A DNA stretch of 64,000 bases, taken from Trissonchulus latispiculum (taxonomy: Eukaryota; Nematoda; Enoplea; Enoplida; Ironidae). The notes beneath the pieces are model-generated. The model worked only from the letters and a program-made list of their open reading frames with translations, had not been told where the DNA came from and made no database searches. This document shows positions 1 through 9,886 of the stretch, in pieces (the first letter of the stretch is position 1; each line of letters opens with the position of its first letter). Location: assembly GCA_030248195.1 (NCBI GenBank), contig JASAND010026128.1:1-64000 (forward strand). The letters are read 5' to 3'. Position numbers and translations under genes: made by a program.

Positions 1-890
1 AGATATGCATACGTGGTGATGTACGCATATACGTAATACTTTCATTGCTTACTACCTTTTTGCAAATTTGATACATACCTGGATAAAGTAAGAGCTAAAT
101 TACTTTGAGGGGTTTTCTCCAAATTATAAAGGTGCAAGACTAGTTGTAAATTATCGATATATACTTAGGTGCTTCTAACTGAAAGATTAGTACAAAAGGC
201 GGAAACTATAATGGCCAAACTAAGAACTGATTGCAACAAAATTTTAACGCCGTACAAATTTTCAACGTTTCAACTTAAAAGGTCCAAGGGAAATCAAAAA
301 ATTTTTATTGGATCTCTGCTGAAAAATTGTCAAATCTAAAAATAAAGCATACTTTTCTTGAAAGTTTTTGCCGTACTGGCTTTTTGCTAGGCCAAAACTT
401 CTGAAGGAGAAGTCTGGGGGCGGCCCCCCCAGGTCTGGAGGGGGGGCACCGATTTCTGAGGGAGGCCGAAATTTTCTCAAAAAATGCTTAAAAAGCAACT
501 ATTTTCCGCTGCTGAGCTCCACATTAAACAATTTTTAACTTAAATTTAAGCTTAAAATGGCTTAAAAAGTTTTCAAAATTTACATTCAAATTCCTATTAT
601 TCTGTTGACTTTAGAAGTTTGGGAGACCGGCAGGCCCTAATCCTAGAGGGGCGACCCATGTATGGGAGGGGGAACCGATTTCTGGAGAGGGGCGCCCCCC
701 ACCCCCCCCCCCCGAGAAGGAAGGTAGGAAAAAGCTAGGTATTTTTGCAGGTTTTATCTCCGTGTGTCACATAGTTTTTAAAGCTGCTTTGCTGACATTG
801 CATCAATGTCTTTTTGTAGAATCTATTCACTTACACAAAGATAAATTATTTCATATGCTTGTTCACGTGAACTATGTCTGTGCTTGACGT
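1..890. other. AT-rich intergenic DNA with two G/C-run patches
   Basis: No coding signal is seen on either strand. Two patches (about 400-470 and 640-720) carry long G or C runs with similar wording about 'ggcaccgatttctg' and 'ggaaccgatttctg', so they may be diverged copies of one short repeat. The rest is plain AT-rich sequence. Confidence 0.5.
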
Positions 891-898
891 AACCCTGC

Positions 899-933
899 GA
901 TATATATATATATTATATATATATATATATATA
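899..933. repeat. (TA)n microsatellite
   Basis: An almost pure TA dinucleotide run, broken once by an extra T, flanked by CG and CCTGTG. Confidence 0.9.
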
Positions 934-1027
934 CCTGTGTAGTGTGTACATAAATGTATACACAGGCGGATACATTGCGCGGATATATAGTCAACGCGCA
1001 CATACAATCATGCGCACGGCCTCGCAT

Positions 1028-1180
1028 TATGCAAATTACGTTAGAACTTGACCCACTTGACAAAGGTCAAGTCGAACAGTCAAGTCTGTGACACACGCAG
1101 AGAAATACGTACGCTTCTGTCAAAGACACACACACAGGCACAGACTTGACTCTTGACTTCAAATTTCGCACGACGCAAAA
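1028..1180 (+). repeat. Direct repeat, copy 1 of 2
   Basis: This segment recurs in the same orientation at 2,136-2,285 with most positions matching. Both start with TATGCAAATTA. Both hold many copies of the heptamer ACTTGAC or its complement GTCAAGT, plus one AAGGTCA. The foldback element at about 1,470-2,005 lies between the copies. The pair could be a small dispersed repeat or the ends of a larger element. No coding potential is seen. Confidence 0.8.
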
Positions 1181-1469
1181 ACCCATTATCTCATTAAAGC
1201 ATTAATCACGTTTTCACTGTTAGTATTCAAAGTAATTCTTTCAACTGGTTTCATTTCATTTAAGCAGTAACCACGGTTTCACTTAGTATTCAAAGTCATT
1301 CAACTGGATTCCTTTTGTTCTTTTACTTTACCTCCGAGTATGTGACAAAACTGCTTTCAAAGTATAATAATGGATCGTGTTTTATGCATACACCTCATCA
1401 CAAAAGGACTTGATATTGTGCTAAGTAATACTAGCAAGAGTGACTAATTAAACAGAAATGTACAAAATC

Positions 1470-2005
1470 CGGGTCTCTTGCGTAATTTCCCCGGCCCTAT
1501 TCCCCCAAATTTTCTTTGGATGCGTACTGCGCTTATGAAATAAACAATGCAAAATTTCAAAAAATTTTTAAAAATTTTATATTTCAAGTTGGTAAGGGCA
1601 AGGGAGGGTGCCTGGAGAGGGATCAAAAAGATTTTTGTCCTCGAATTTGCAGAAAACTTGCGTACAGTAGTTTTCTGGGGCGCTGAGCACGAATCGGAAA
1701 TCCGTTTTTCGATAAGTCTTTAAGATAAGCTAAAGTTCTAAGCTTAAGATGTAAGCTCATCCTGATCAACTGAAATGCTTTATCGTAAAACGGATTTAGG
1801 ATTCGTGTTCAGCGCCCCAGAAGACCCTTGTATGCAAGTTTTCATCAAATTTGGGGACAAAAAGTTTTTGATCTCACCTGACCAACTTCAAATTTAAAAT
1901 TTTCATTTTCTAGAATTTACCAGCCTACAGTATGGATCTATGCAAAATTTTAAGGTTATTGCTCAATAAAATCAGTTATAAAGTTAAGTTAGGGCTGGGT
2001 CTGCC
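1470..2005. mobile_element. Foldback MITE, diverged copy A
   Basis: The left arm runs from CTTGCGTAATTTCC and the right arm ends near TTAGGGCTGGG. The two arms are imperfect inverted repeats that meet around 1,735-1,755, next to AAGCTTAAG. Both arms contain the 'gcgctgagcacgaatc' / 'gattcgtgttcagcgcc' pair next to 'cggattt'. The same order and wording is found in the cleaner copy at 32,924-33,530, which shows this is a family. I could not identify a target duplication here. No transposase is encoded, so mobility would depend on an enzyme from elsewhere. Confidence 0.75.
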
Positions 2006-2135
2006 AGCTCGTTTTCCTTCACGCGATTTGTTTACTTTTGTGTCATTTTTCTGCACATTTGTAAGCAGAAATCATTCGTTCGCATCCACATTCTTCCCTT
2101 TAACATGTACAAATATATCTAGTTGCCGCCACTTT

Positions 2136-2285
2136 TATGCAAATTAGGTTAGAACTTGACCCACTTGACAAAGGTCAAGTCGAATAGTCAAGTCTGTGAC
2201 ATACACAGAAAAGCGCACGTACGTCTGTCAAAGACACACACGTACACACAGACTTGACACTTGACTGCAAATTCCACTCGACAAA
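2136..2285 (+). repeat. Direct repeat, copy 2 of 2
   Basis: Same-orientation copy of 1,028-1,180, differing by scattered substitutions and small indels. It keeps the ACTTGAC/GTCAAGT heptamers and the AAGGTCA motif. Confidence 0.8.
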
Positions 2286-2511
2286 ATTTCCGTTTCTGTC
2301 AGTACTGCACAAACTAGTTATCAGTCTGACTCTTTGTTGTTGTTTCTGAAAGCATAACTTTCAGTTAGTTTTGGGATTTTATTTGATCTCTCTTCGCATA
2401 ATAGGTGTTTAGCGTTAGTTTAGTGTAAAAAATAAAAAACAACTTAGCGGTAATTTAAAGGAAAGGCTATGCTAATTTGGCTGTTCTGCGTCCTTGTTAC
2501 ATTTGTCCGCT

Positions 2512-2690
2512 GTCTTTACTAGAGACCTTCACTCAGGCCCGTAAGCCCGGCGGGCCGGGCCTAAGTTGGAGCGGGCCGGGCCGGACCGAGGTCCAAAATT
2601 TTTGAAACGGGCCGGGCCGGACCGAGCAGAAATTTGAACGGGCCGGGCCGGGCCTGAAAGTTCAGGCCCGTGAAGGTCTCTAGTCTTTAC
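2512..2690. mobile_element. hAT-type MITE with 8-bp target duplication
   Basis: The element body is 2,520-2,682 (163 bp). It begins TAGAGACCTTCAC and ends with the exact inverse GTGAAGGTCTCTA. It is flanked by GTCTTTAC at 2,512-2,519 and again at 2,683-2,690, an exact 8-bp direct repeat. An 8-bp duplication with TIRs starting TA is the hallmark of the hAT superfamily. The interior is extremely GC-rich, made of GGGCCGGGCC-type blocks, in sharp contrast with the AT-rich surroundings. It encodes nothing and is non-autonomous. The exact duplication suggests a fairly recent insertion. Confidence 0.9.
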
Positions 2691-3489
2691 CTTTTGATCA
2701 TGTTATAGAAATTTCTACCCAGTAGAAGGTTTACCGAAACCACTTTTGAAAAATTGTATTTTGTTTCCACGTGTTTACGAAATCTCCGTAAAGCTGAACT
2801 CAGTCTATCCTTTTCTGTTTTATGGTGTTCCCTTTTTTTATACCAACGCAGCCGCAGCCTACTGAATATGTAGCCAAAGAATGGGAACTTATTTTCCTTT
2901 ATTAAAAGATAAATTGTATATACCTAGTATTCTGTGTGTTTTAGGGAAGCCTGCGCAGCCTGCTAAATATGCTCCAAACCCAAATCCATGGAAAGAAAAG
3001 AACAGACTGCTAAGGAAAAATATTTTGTTTCTTATTTGATTTTGCCCTTTGCAGTGAATGTGAAATTATCAAATAAAAGAATACGTGAACAGCAACACGT
3101 GAAATAAATTAGGACTTAGTAAAATTAGAGATACGGTTCAAAGGTTAACAATTCACCCTATGTTTCTTATTATAAAAATAACATGGAAAAGAATCCAGAT
3201 GGAAGAACCAACACGAAGAGATAGTCTTTCGTTATAGTGATCACATCGGAATCAAAAAATAAAGCGACTATGATTATTTCATCGTATCGGGTTATCTAGT
3301 TACTTTTCTGTAACTACAATGAAATAAAATATCAACAAAGAAGAAGAATGTGCAACAAGCAGGAGACGAAAAAATAAAAAATAAAAACGCAGGAAATTAA
3401 AGAAAAGAGAAAATCATCAATAAATAATACATATAAGTCGGCACATGAATACGGCGTCGAATTCTTCGAGAATTGAAATTGAAAAGTGA
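2691..3489. other. Intergenic DNA, nothing recognised
   Basis: AT-rich sequence with no convincing ORF, RNA gene or repeat that I can match elsewhere in the window. Confidence 0.4.
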
Positions 3490-3575
3490 CCGTCTTTTCT
3501 GAAAACCCCCTCTCTTTTATAGTGCAAATGTAATTTGCATATTGTACGAAATATTGCTTTTTGGATAGCTAATGT
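3490..3575 (+). repeat. 85-bp repeat shared with 25,908-25,990
   Basis: Starts TGACCGTCTTTTCTGAAAAC and continues through TTTATAGTGCAAATGTAATTTGCATA to a TATTGCTTTTTGGA end. The sequence at 25,908-25,990 is about 90% the same in the same orientation, and the similarity stops abruptly on both sides. The two copies bracket the whole gypsy block. They could be remnants of the LTR ends of an outer element, or two copies of a small dispersed repeat. I favour neither strongly. Confidence 0.7.
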
Positions 3576-5408
3576 GGTGTGAAGTTAGCACCGACAGGAA
3601 AGATATAAATTATATTCGAGTTGCTAAGCCTAAGCGAATTTAGTATTGCATTTCGACAAACGTTCAATGATTTTACATTACTCTTGTCTAATTCCATGGG
3701 TCTATTAGCTAATAGTTGATATTCGCCATATTGGGTAAGTTTGAGTTCAGTTGTGGTTGGGTAGTGAATGGGAGTAGTTGGGTTCGAAGTTTGGGGAAAG
3801 TATTGTCTGCTAGGGTTTGATTTCGGTCCTTTTGTCGCTAGTCGGCTTCTGCCGGATTTTTGGTGTTTTGTCCTAATTTTGGTAAAGTTCTTTGTTTTGC
3901 CTAAAATCCTGTATTTTGTTAATCGTCGTCATTGTGGTTGCTTGAAATCTAGTAAACTGTTGTAATCGCCAAAATTGAGTTCTAGTTGGTCATGATCCTC
4001 CAGTTCCCCAACATCGCACACCACGGTATTTCACCTGTAATCTAGACATATCTTAGTAGTCAAAAAGGAAGGCAACAGCATTTCACTTTCTTTCGTAGAG
4101 CCAAACTTCACATGTGGCGACCGTGTCATGTGGTAGATGTTGGAGGAGTGTGACGGTCTTGACCCAAAGTTTTATCGAAATTTGGCAGATCGTCTTCAGG
4201 ATATTCAAAGTTTTTTAAATTTTACAAAATCTCGACTATCCGGACGAGTTTAGTTACGTTCGAGGTGTTGTGAGCAAGCGCCAGTCATGGGTCGGGGGGA
4301 CCCTCGAGAATTGGGCGAATATCGTAACCCTCCCCTCCAAGATGGTATTCCACGTGGAACTTGGGGCGGGGCTCCTTATCGCAGCTGGGATATTCCGTGT
4401 ATCCCTACCACTATCCCTCTTCAAACTTGGGGGGGGGGGGGGTAAGTATTGAGGACCTGGGGACCCCTCCTACTGAAATTTCTTCTCCATTCACGGGTCT
4501 TTTGTCTGATTCTCCCTTCGACCACCCATAAGTCTCAATTGTGAGTCCGACTCCACTGGGGGGGCATTTTAAGAAAAGGGGTGGACTCTCTGAATTTGAA
4601 TGAATTTTTTGCCGAATCTGAAAAAATTTTAGAGGCGACTTCTTGTGTGAGGGGGGTTGTGACAGCTGATGAAAGTAATGGTCAGAGTAGGTTTGGAGTA
4701 ATATAAGAGTCAGACTCGGTGAATGAAATTAGGGAAACCGAAAAGTCAGGGAAGTCAATGCAGGTGAAGGCTGAAAGTTGAAAAAGTAGGCTCGGTGTAA
4801 TTTAGGGGTGACTCAAACAATAAACCATGGGAGAATGAAACTTAAGGCGAGGCGAGAAGGATTAAGACAAGGTCGGATAAAAAGATAGGTTAGGTAAGAC
4901 AGATTAGGTAAGTGAACGCTAGGAGTGACCCAGTGTCTGAAAATTAGGTGAATGGGAAGGTATGACAGACCGGAACAATTTGGATCGGTCAGAATATGTT
5001 AGGTGTAAGGTAAGCGTGACTCAAACTCAAAACGGCCGGAAGCACGTCGAAAATCAGAAGGACAAATATATAGGACAAACCAAGGAAAGGAAGTAGAACA
5101 TGACGGGTACTGATGAATCGGAAAATGGAGTAAGGCCCTAAAAGTATATGACCTCAGAAAGAAGGTAGGACAGGTGACCTTGAAAAAACCCCCAAGGGAC
5201 CTAAAAATTTCAAAAATATGGAGACCCCCAGGGACGACAGGTGGTGAGAATAAGAATTTAAAACTCAAACCCCAGGGGACAATTTATTTAAAGTGACCTT
5301 GACGGATTCCCAAGAGAAGACGCGGCCAAAGACTTTACGCCAACTTTTCCCTCCCGGGAGTAAGGTGCGAAATGCTGACACTATACTACTGATGGGGAAC
5401 CAAAAATT
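3576..5408 (+). other. Non-coding retrotransposon-like leader, degraded
   Basis: G/T-rich, with several poly-G runs (for example 4,430-4,441) and only short ORFs. The style resembles the untranslated leader of the gypsy element downstream. The fragment TGTTGTAATCGCC at about 3,959 recurs near 24,957, close to the candidate 3' LTR. No protein motif is recognisable. Confidence 0.35.
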
Positions 5409-5723
5409 TTGCAATCTTGTCTCTTTTCGGGTGACGATCTGACTGATTTTCCAGAAGAAGCCGAAAATTCTTGGCCAATGGTACCGGTCGCTTTTTCTGA
5501 TGTAGTAGAGTCTTGGGCGACAGAGTCACACCCTCACACTGAGGTCCCTGTTTTGCAGGGGAAGCAGTGTGAGGGTGTGGACCCTTCTACGGTGATTTCT
5601 TCTCCCATACATGTTGGCTCTCCTAAAAAGTTTCGGGAATTTTTATGTCGTAAAATTAATCCGGCAGTACCTGGGTTTGAGTTATGTACATATACGTCCC
5701 GTAAAGTCCTTGAACCTCCTTGA
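5409..5723 (+). pseudogene. Gypsy pol fragment (protease-RT linker region)
   Basis: A 104-residue open frame without a standard domain. Its N-terminal half follows the same pattern as the region at 14,530-14,680 of the longer element: 'SCL..G.DL' near the start, then a V-x-V-x-FSD-x-V-x-x-W motif. I infer that this is a diverged copy of the linker between protease and reverse transcriptase. It lies upstream of a gag fragment, which is the reverse of the normal order, so the older element is rearranged or consists of two fragments. Confidence 0.4.
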
Positions 5724-5939
5724 ACCTTGAATGTTGAAATTCAGTCGATTACTAAAATTGATCCGCCAGTGGACACAAATCTGTGTAAATTGTCTAAAAA
5801 TCCTCCCATAGTTAAGTTGGTATTGTATATTGTGCGTATTTAACGTTTTGTATAGTTGTAAACCCCACCGGTGCTTTTTGTCAATTCTGTAGTTTTCTTG
5901 TTTTAGCCTTGAGTTTTACTAGTTTTATTGTGTTTTCGA

Positions 5940-6794
5940 TGCTTACGGAAATCCAATGTACGTATATAACTCTCCGCAGCCAGGTCCATTTGGGGGGCAT
6001 CCCCCGCCCAACAAGCGTCTAATATGTACGTACCACCTGCGGGCACTCCAAACGCTGGCTCTGGGGCTCAGAATCAGCATCAGACGGCGGGGGTCGCCCC
6101 CCCCCCGGGAGAATATTTCGGATTTTGTGCTGGGAAACTCGCAGACAGCTTTAGATCCTCCACCTCCGCCAAATTCGGGGGGCACCTCCCCGGGTCTTTC
6201 TGAGTCTCAACCAGTGAAGAAGGGGGTTGCCTCCCCTAAAAAGGAGCAGGCGACGCCGGTTCGGCATCCAACTCCGGCGACTATGGAGGCCACAGATGCT
6301 TCCGTTTTGGGCCATGATCCACGCTTGTTTCGTACGTATATTGAAATTCTCCGGGACGTTCCTAGATTTGATCCGGAATGCGTGTATGTTGAGGACTGGG
6401 TACCGCAATTTGAATCTGCGGTGGCAACCTATCAAATTCCCCAAGAGTAGTGGGCAAGGCTTTTGTATAGCGAATTGGCAGAAAAAGCCCAAATTTATGT
6501 TTCTAGGGCGGGTCTTTCTATGATTGATTCCTACGAAAATACCTTGAAACTTTTGAAGACTCAATTTCCCAAACCTCAACTTCCGTATCAACAGAAATAT
6601 ACAGCATTCGTCAATCGCTTCCAACGTCCCGGAGAACATATACGTAAGTAAATTTCGGAATTGCAGGCGTTGGCACTTGATATTTGGAAAGATCCGGCCG
6701 ATCGGAAAAAGCACTGTGTCCAACAGGTCTATGCCGGGGCGGTTGATAAATACGCGGCGTCGCTTGTTCCACTGGGGGCTCAGGGTGTACCTAC
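5940..6794 (+). pseudogene. Gypsy gag fragment, truncated copy
   Basis: Nearly identical (well over 90%) to 11,215-12,080 of the longer element. It includes the stretch starting MEATDAS and the downstream helical capsid-like part. It contains in-frame stops (TAG at 6,448-6,450 and TAA near 6,649) and breaks off at 6,794 exactly where TGTGGGGTATT begins. It is a dead gag fragment. The break most simply means that a second element of the same family inserted here, or that a recombination joined the two. Confidence 0.85.
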
Positions 6795-6872
6795 TGTGGG
6801 GTATTACCCATTGCATGAGTAAATTACACTGCGCAACAGCGCAGCAGTGTGGCGCAGAAGCGCATTGTTCTC
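6795..6872 (+). repeat. Candidate LTR start, 78 bp, upstream copy
   Basis: Starts TGTGGGGTATTACCCATTG and shares about 90% identity over 78 bp with 24,993-25,070. It contains the short palindrome CTGCGCAACAGCGCAG. The downstream copy is preceded by a purine tract (AAAGAGGGGG), as expected just before a 3' LTR, so TGTGGG is likely the U3 start of a gypsy-family LTR. The rest of the LTR has diverged or was replaced, because similarity ends at 6,872. Confidence 0.55.
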
Positions 6873-6990
6873 AAAAAGTTAGCGCGGTAGTGCGTCTAAA
6901 TGATTGAATGTCCAAGAATTCTAATGTTTACTTATGCGTGGATGATAAAGCTGATTTGTTTTCTGGGCTAGCTGCAGCAGTAGTTTTGCA

Positions 6991-7003
6991 ACTATAAAAG
7001 GTA
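6991..7003 (+). promoter_or_regulatory. Candidate TATA box of the retrotransposon LTR/leader
   Basis: ACTATAAAAGG lies about 195 bp after the candidate LTR start and is followed by G/T-rich leader-like sequence. The position is what a U3 promoter would have. It is supported only by the motif and the context. Confidence 0.4.
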
Positions 7004-7157
7004 GCTTCGCGCAGAATTCAGGGCAGTTGTGTCAATTTTTGGTTGGGGAGCAGTTGGTTTTTGTTGGGTAGATTTTTGTCAAAGTTGGGCTCTCGAAATT
7101 TAGTAGGGTTTGCCACTATTGTATTTTGTCTTTGAGCGATGATCTGAAATAGATTTC

Positions 7158-7270
7158 TGTAGTGTTTGTGAAATTGTTAGAACTGTAGGAGATTCACACC
7201 TCTGATACAAGTGAATCGTATATCTATATGTATATCTGATGTTCGTTGAATACAGTCGCGTAATATCACA
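7158..7270 (+). repeat. 5' LTR (113 bp)
   Basis: Begins TGTAGTG and ends ATATCACA, with the usual TG...CA termini. It contains an inverted pair GATTCAC / GTGAATC able to form a 7-bp stem. The length is very short for a gypsy LTR. Confidence 0.95.
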
Positions 7271-7272
7271 TT

Positions 7273-7284
7273 TGGCGACGAGCT
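7273..7284 (+). promoter_or_regulatory. Primer-binding site
   Basis: TGGCGACGAGCT starts two bases after the 5' LTR. PBS sequences begin TGG because they pair with the CCA end of a tRNA. I do not assign the tRNA species. Confidence 0.75.
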
Positions 7285-7295
7285 AAATAGAACCC

Positions 7296-8090
7296 ATGAA
7301 CAATCTTAATCAGTTTTCACCACCGGCACCCTTCCTTGAGTGCCCCGGTGAGCCACCACTTCCGTGGTATCAATGGAAGAAACGATTCGAAACTTATCTT
7401 ATCGCAACCGGCGCGGAAGATTATCCAAACAGAAGGAATATCGCAATCCTTCTCACATGCCTTGGAACCGAGGGGCATCGAATCTATCAGTCTCTCCCCC
7501 ATCTGAACAATAACAATAATAACATTCCTAACGAGGAAGTCCATGACGATGTACTACGTAGAATCGACCAACATTTCGCTCCGAAGACAAACGTTGTCGC
7601 CGCACGTCACACTTTTCGGCAACGCTTTCAGCAGAATGGCGAATCAATCGACAATTACTATGCCAACCTTTGCCCCCTATCAAGTCGATGCGAGTTCGGT
7701 GAACCCGAAGAGATGATAAGAGATCAGCTGGTGTCCAGAATCAACAATTCGAAGATAAATGAACGGCTTCTGATGGAACAACAACTAACTGTCGAAAGAG
7801 CCCTACAAATGATCCGACAATTCGAAACTGCCAAGAAAGATGCTGCTCAGCTCGACAAGAAAGAAAGTGACACTGTTAACGCTGTTTCGCGGCGTCGACA
7901 TTCACAACCACAACATTCCAAGCCGAAGAAATATTCATCTCTCTGTTTCCGCTGTGGAAATGACCACCGCCGCAACAAAATGCAGTGCCCTGCAATCAAT
8001 GCCAAATGCCACTTTTGCGGCAAAACCGGACTGCAAAAGCAAATCTCAACAACGCAAGAAAGTTCATGCAATCACCACTCAAAATGCTGA
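7296..8090 (+). pseudogene. Gag-like protein of the small gypsy element
   Basis: 264 residues. The N-terminal part is a capsid-like helical region: P-W-x-Q/W-K-K near residue 30, and a 'DNYYANL' type motif near 120. The C-terminal part is Lys/Arg-rich with a zinc-knuckle-like cluster (C-FR-C-GND-H, then C, then C-HF-C). The second knuckle is cut short because the frame is lost: the following protease ORF is in a different frame and overlaps it from 7,840. Many gypsy elements use a programmed frameshift at this point. Here decay is equally possible. Confidence 0.75.
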
Positions 8091-8562
8091 AACCGTCGAC
8101 AGCGAACCAGAAAGCACTGACTCTGAAAAGTCAAATCTGCAAGTGCTTCAGGTTCATGCCATCTCAGACACAAAAGAAATCACCTGTACGCTCGACGTGT
8201 ATTTATCGCCCGGCCAACCTATCAAGAAAACCTACCTGGTTGACACTGGTTCTGGCGTATCACTTCTGAGTTGGAGTGAATATCAAACCTTCTTCCGACA
8301 CTATCCCCTCCTCAAAACAAACACCCGTTTGATGTCCTATGGAGGCGATCCTTTAACAATCCATGGTTACATTAACCTACCTGTATCCTATAAAAATCAG
8401 CATACCAACGCTAACTTTATCGTAGCCAATGGTTCAAAACCTCTGATCGGACGTGACATCATCAAGGCCCTCCACATAAATGTTGAAGGAGCCCTCTTGA
8501 CCGTAAACAACATCACGAAGCAGGATCTAAAGGAAACATACCCACAACTGTTTTCTCAATAG
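8040..8562 (+). pseudogene. Aspartic protease region of the small gypsy element
   Basis: Continues from gag in a shifted frame. The retropepsin active-site motif is DTGSG, followed by a flap-like region and an I-G-R-D-I motif near the end, which is the usual C-terminal marker. It ends in TAG at 8,560-8,562. The reverse transcriptase follows in the same frame, so this stop is either a readthrough point or a mutation. Confidence 0.75.
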
Positions 8563-9323
8563 CTAGGTGAGATAAAAGGGTTTGCTCATCGAATCTTGTT
8601 AAAACCAGATTCCAAACACGTGTGCCAAAAATTAAGAAGAGTACCGTTAACACTTAAACAGAGAGTGTCTGCCGAACTACAAAAACTCGGAAAAGACGGT
8701 GTCATCGAAAAGATAGACGCGGCAGAATGGGTGCACGGGATAATAGCTGTAGAGAAACCTAATGGAAAACTCCGAATCTGCGTAGATTTACGACAGTTGA
8801 ACAAATGTGTCGTTCCTGATCGATTTCCACTACCCAACACCGAAGAGGCGATTACAACACTCAGCGAAGGAACTATATTTTCCAAGCTTGACCTAAGCAA
8901 AGCCTACTTCCAGATGACCTTACTACCTGAAGCCGCCACCTGACCGCTTTCATAACCGAAGATGGCCTCTATCAATTTCGCCGTCTTCCCATGGGATTAA
9001 CTTCATCTGCTTCTGCCTTCCAGAAGATGATGCCGGCAATTCTTGCCGGAATACCGGGGGTAATCGTTTACCAAGATGATATCTTGGTCTCCGGCAGAAA
9101 TCAAGAAGAACATGATACAAGGCTACATCAAGTCCTACAACAGCTCGATAAAAGAAATGTTCGTCAGGAAATTGACAAACTGGCGTTGCATCAACCTCAG
9201 CTAGACTTTCTGGGTCACAGACTGTCTAGAGAAGGGATTAAACCATCATCAAAGAACATAGATGCCATTCCCAAAGTGACAATCCCGACAGATTACAAGA
9301 GAGTACGAAAGAAGAATCTATAA
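8563..9323 (+). pseudogene. Reverse transcriptase, truncated and frameshifted
   Basis: RT fingers and palm are clear: VEKPNGKLRICVDLR, then FSKLDLSKAYFQ, then after a frame break at about 8,943 the catalytic box YQDDILVSG, then DFLGHRLSREGI. The reading frame changes between 8,943 and 8,991, so the RT is broken. Sequence ends shortly after the thumb. RNase H and integrase are absent, giving an internal deletion of the 3' half of pol. Confidence 0.85.
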
Positions 9324-9351
9324 TGATTAAAATGGGTGACTGACTGCTTCA

Positions 9352-9364
9352 AAAAAGGGGAAAA
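9352..9364 (+). promoter_or_regulatory. Polypurine tract
   Basis: AAAAAGGGGAAAA lies directly before the 3' LTR, as required for plus-strand priming in reverse transcription. Confidence 0.8.
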
Positions 9365-9477
9365 TGTAGTGTTTGTGAAATTGTTAGAACTTTAGGAGAT
9401 TCACACCTCTGATACAAGTGAATCGTATATCTATATGTATATCTGATGTTATTTGAATACAGTCGCGTTATATCACA
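9365..9477 (+). repeat. 3' LTR (113 bp)
   Basis: Matches the 5' LTR except at four positions and ends at the second ATTTC target duplication. Confidence 0.95.
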
Positions 9478-9482
9478 ATTTC

Positions 9483-9886
9483 TTGTTTTATTCAAGTTTG
9501 TCGTAACTTTTGCAAAGTAAAGTCACGTTATGGTTTTCTCCTTTTTTAAGTAGTTTTAGGGCTCTCTTTTATATTCGAATCTACCAGTTGCCGTACATTC
9601 TCCGAGAAGTTCTACATCTAGGCATCACAAACCGAGCACGAACCGAGCAATCGTTTAGTACAAAGTATTCATTTTATTAGGCAAGTTATATGACTTTCCC
9701 ACAAAAAGTAGCGACCGTTACCTGTCGGTAGAAGCCCAGTGTTTTAGAATTTCGTACGAGAAAAAGAGAATTTGAACTTCGAGAAAAAAGGAGAGCCCAA
9801 CTTTGGGTTTGTTTTCTTATATAGACGGTCCTGTTGAATTAGACAGGGGTCTCCAATGGCTTGAAAACAGCGAATAGCCAAAGGTC
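9483..9886 (+). other. Leader of the large gypsy element (continued)
   Basis: Non-coding sequence continuing the leader interrupted at 7,157. The phrases 'gggctctc' (about 7,088) and 'gggctctct' (about 9,550) recur on both sides of the insertion. No ORF of note. Confidence 0.4.

Larger units (their letters stand above)
7153..9482 (+). mobile_element. Small Ty3/gypsy-type retrotransposon, internally deleted
   Basis: The element is 7,158-9,477 (2,320 bp), with 113-bp LTRs and an exact 5-bp target duplication ATTTC (7,153-7,157 and 9,478-9,482). It carries gag, protease and the 5' two thirds of reverse transcriptase. It lacks RNase H and integrase, and its frames are broken, so it cannot move on its own. 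The two LTRs differ at 4 of 113 positions, so the insertion is not brand new. It interrupts the leader of the larger gypsy element. Confidence 0.95.

Noticed and set aside
6151..6816. 221-codon minus-strand frame over the gag fragment
   Set aside because: Antisense shadow. The plus strand is clearly gag by comparison with 11,215-12,080.
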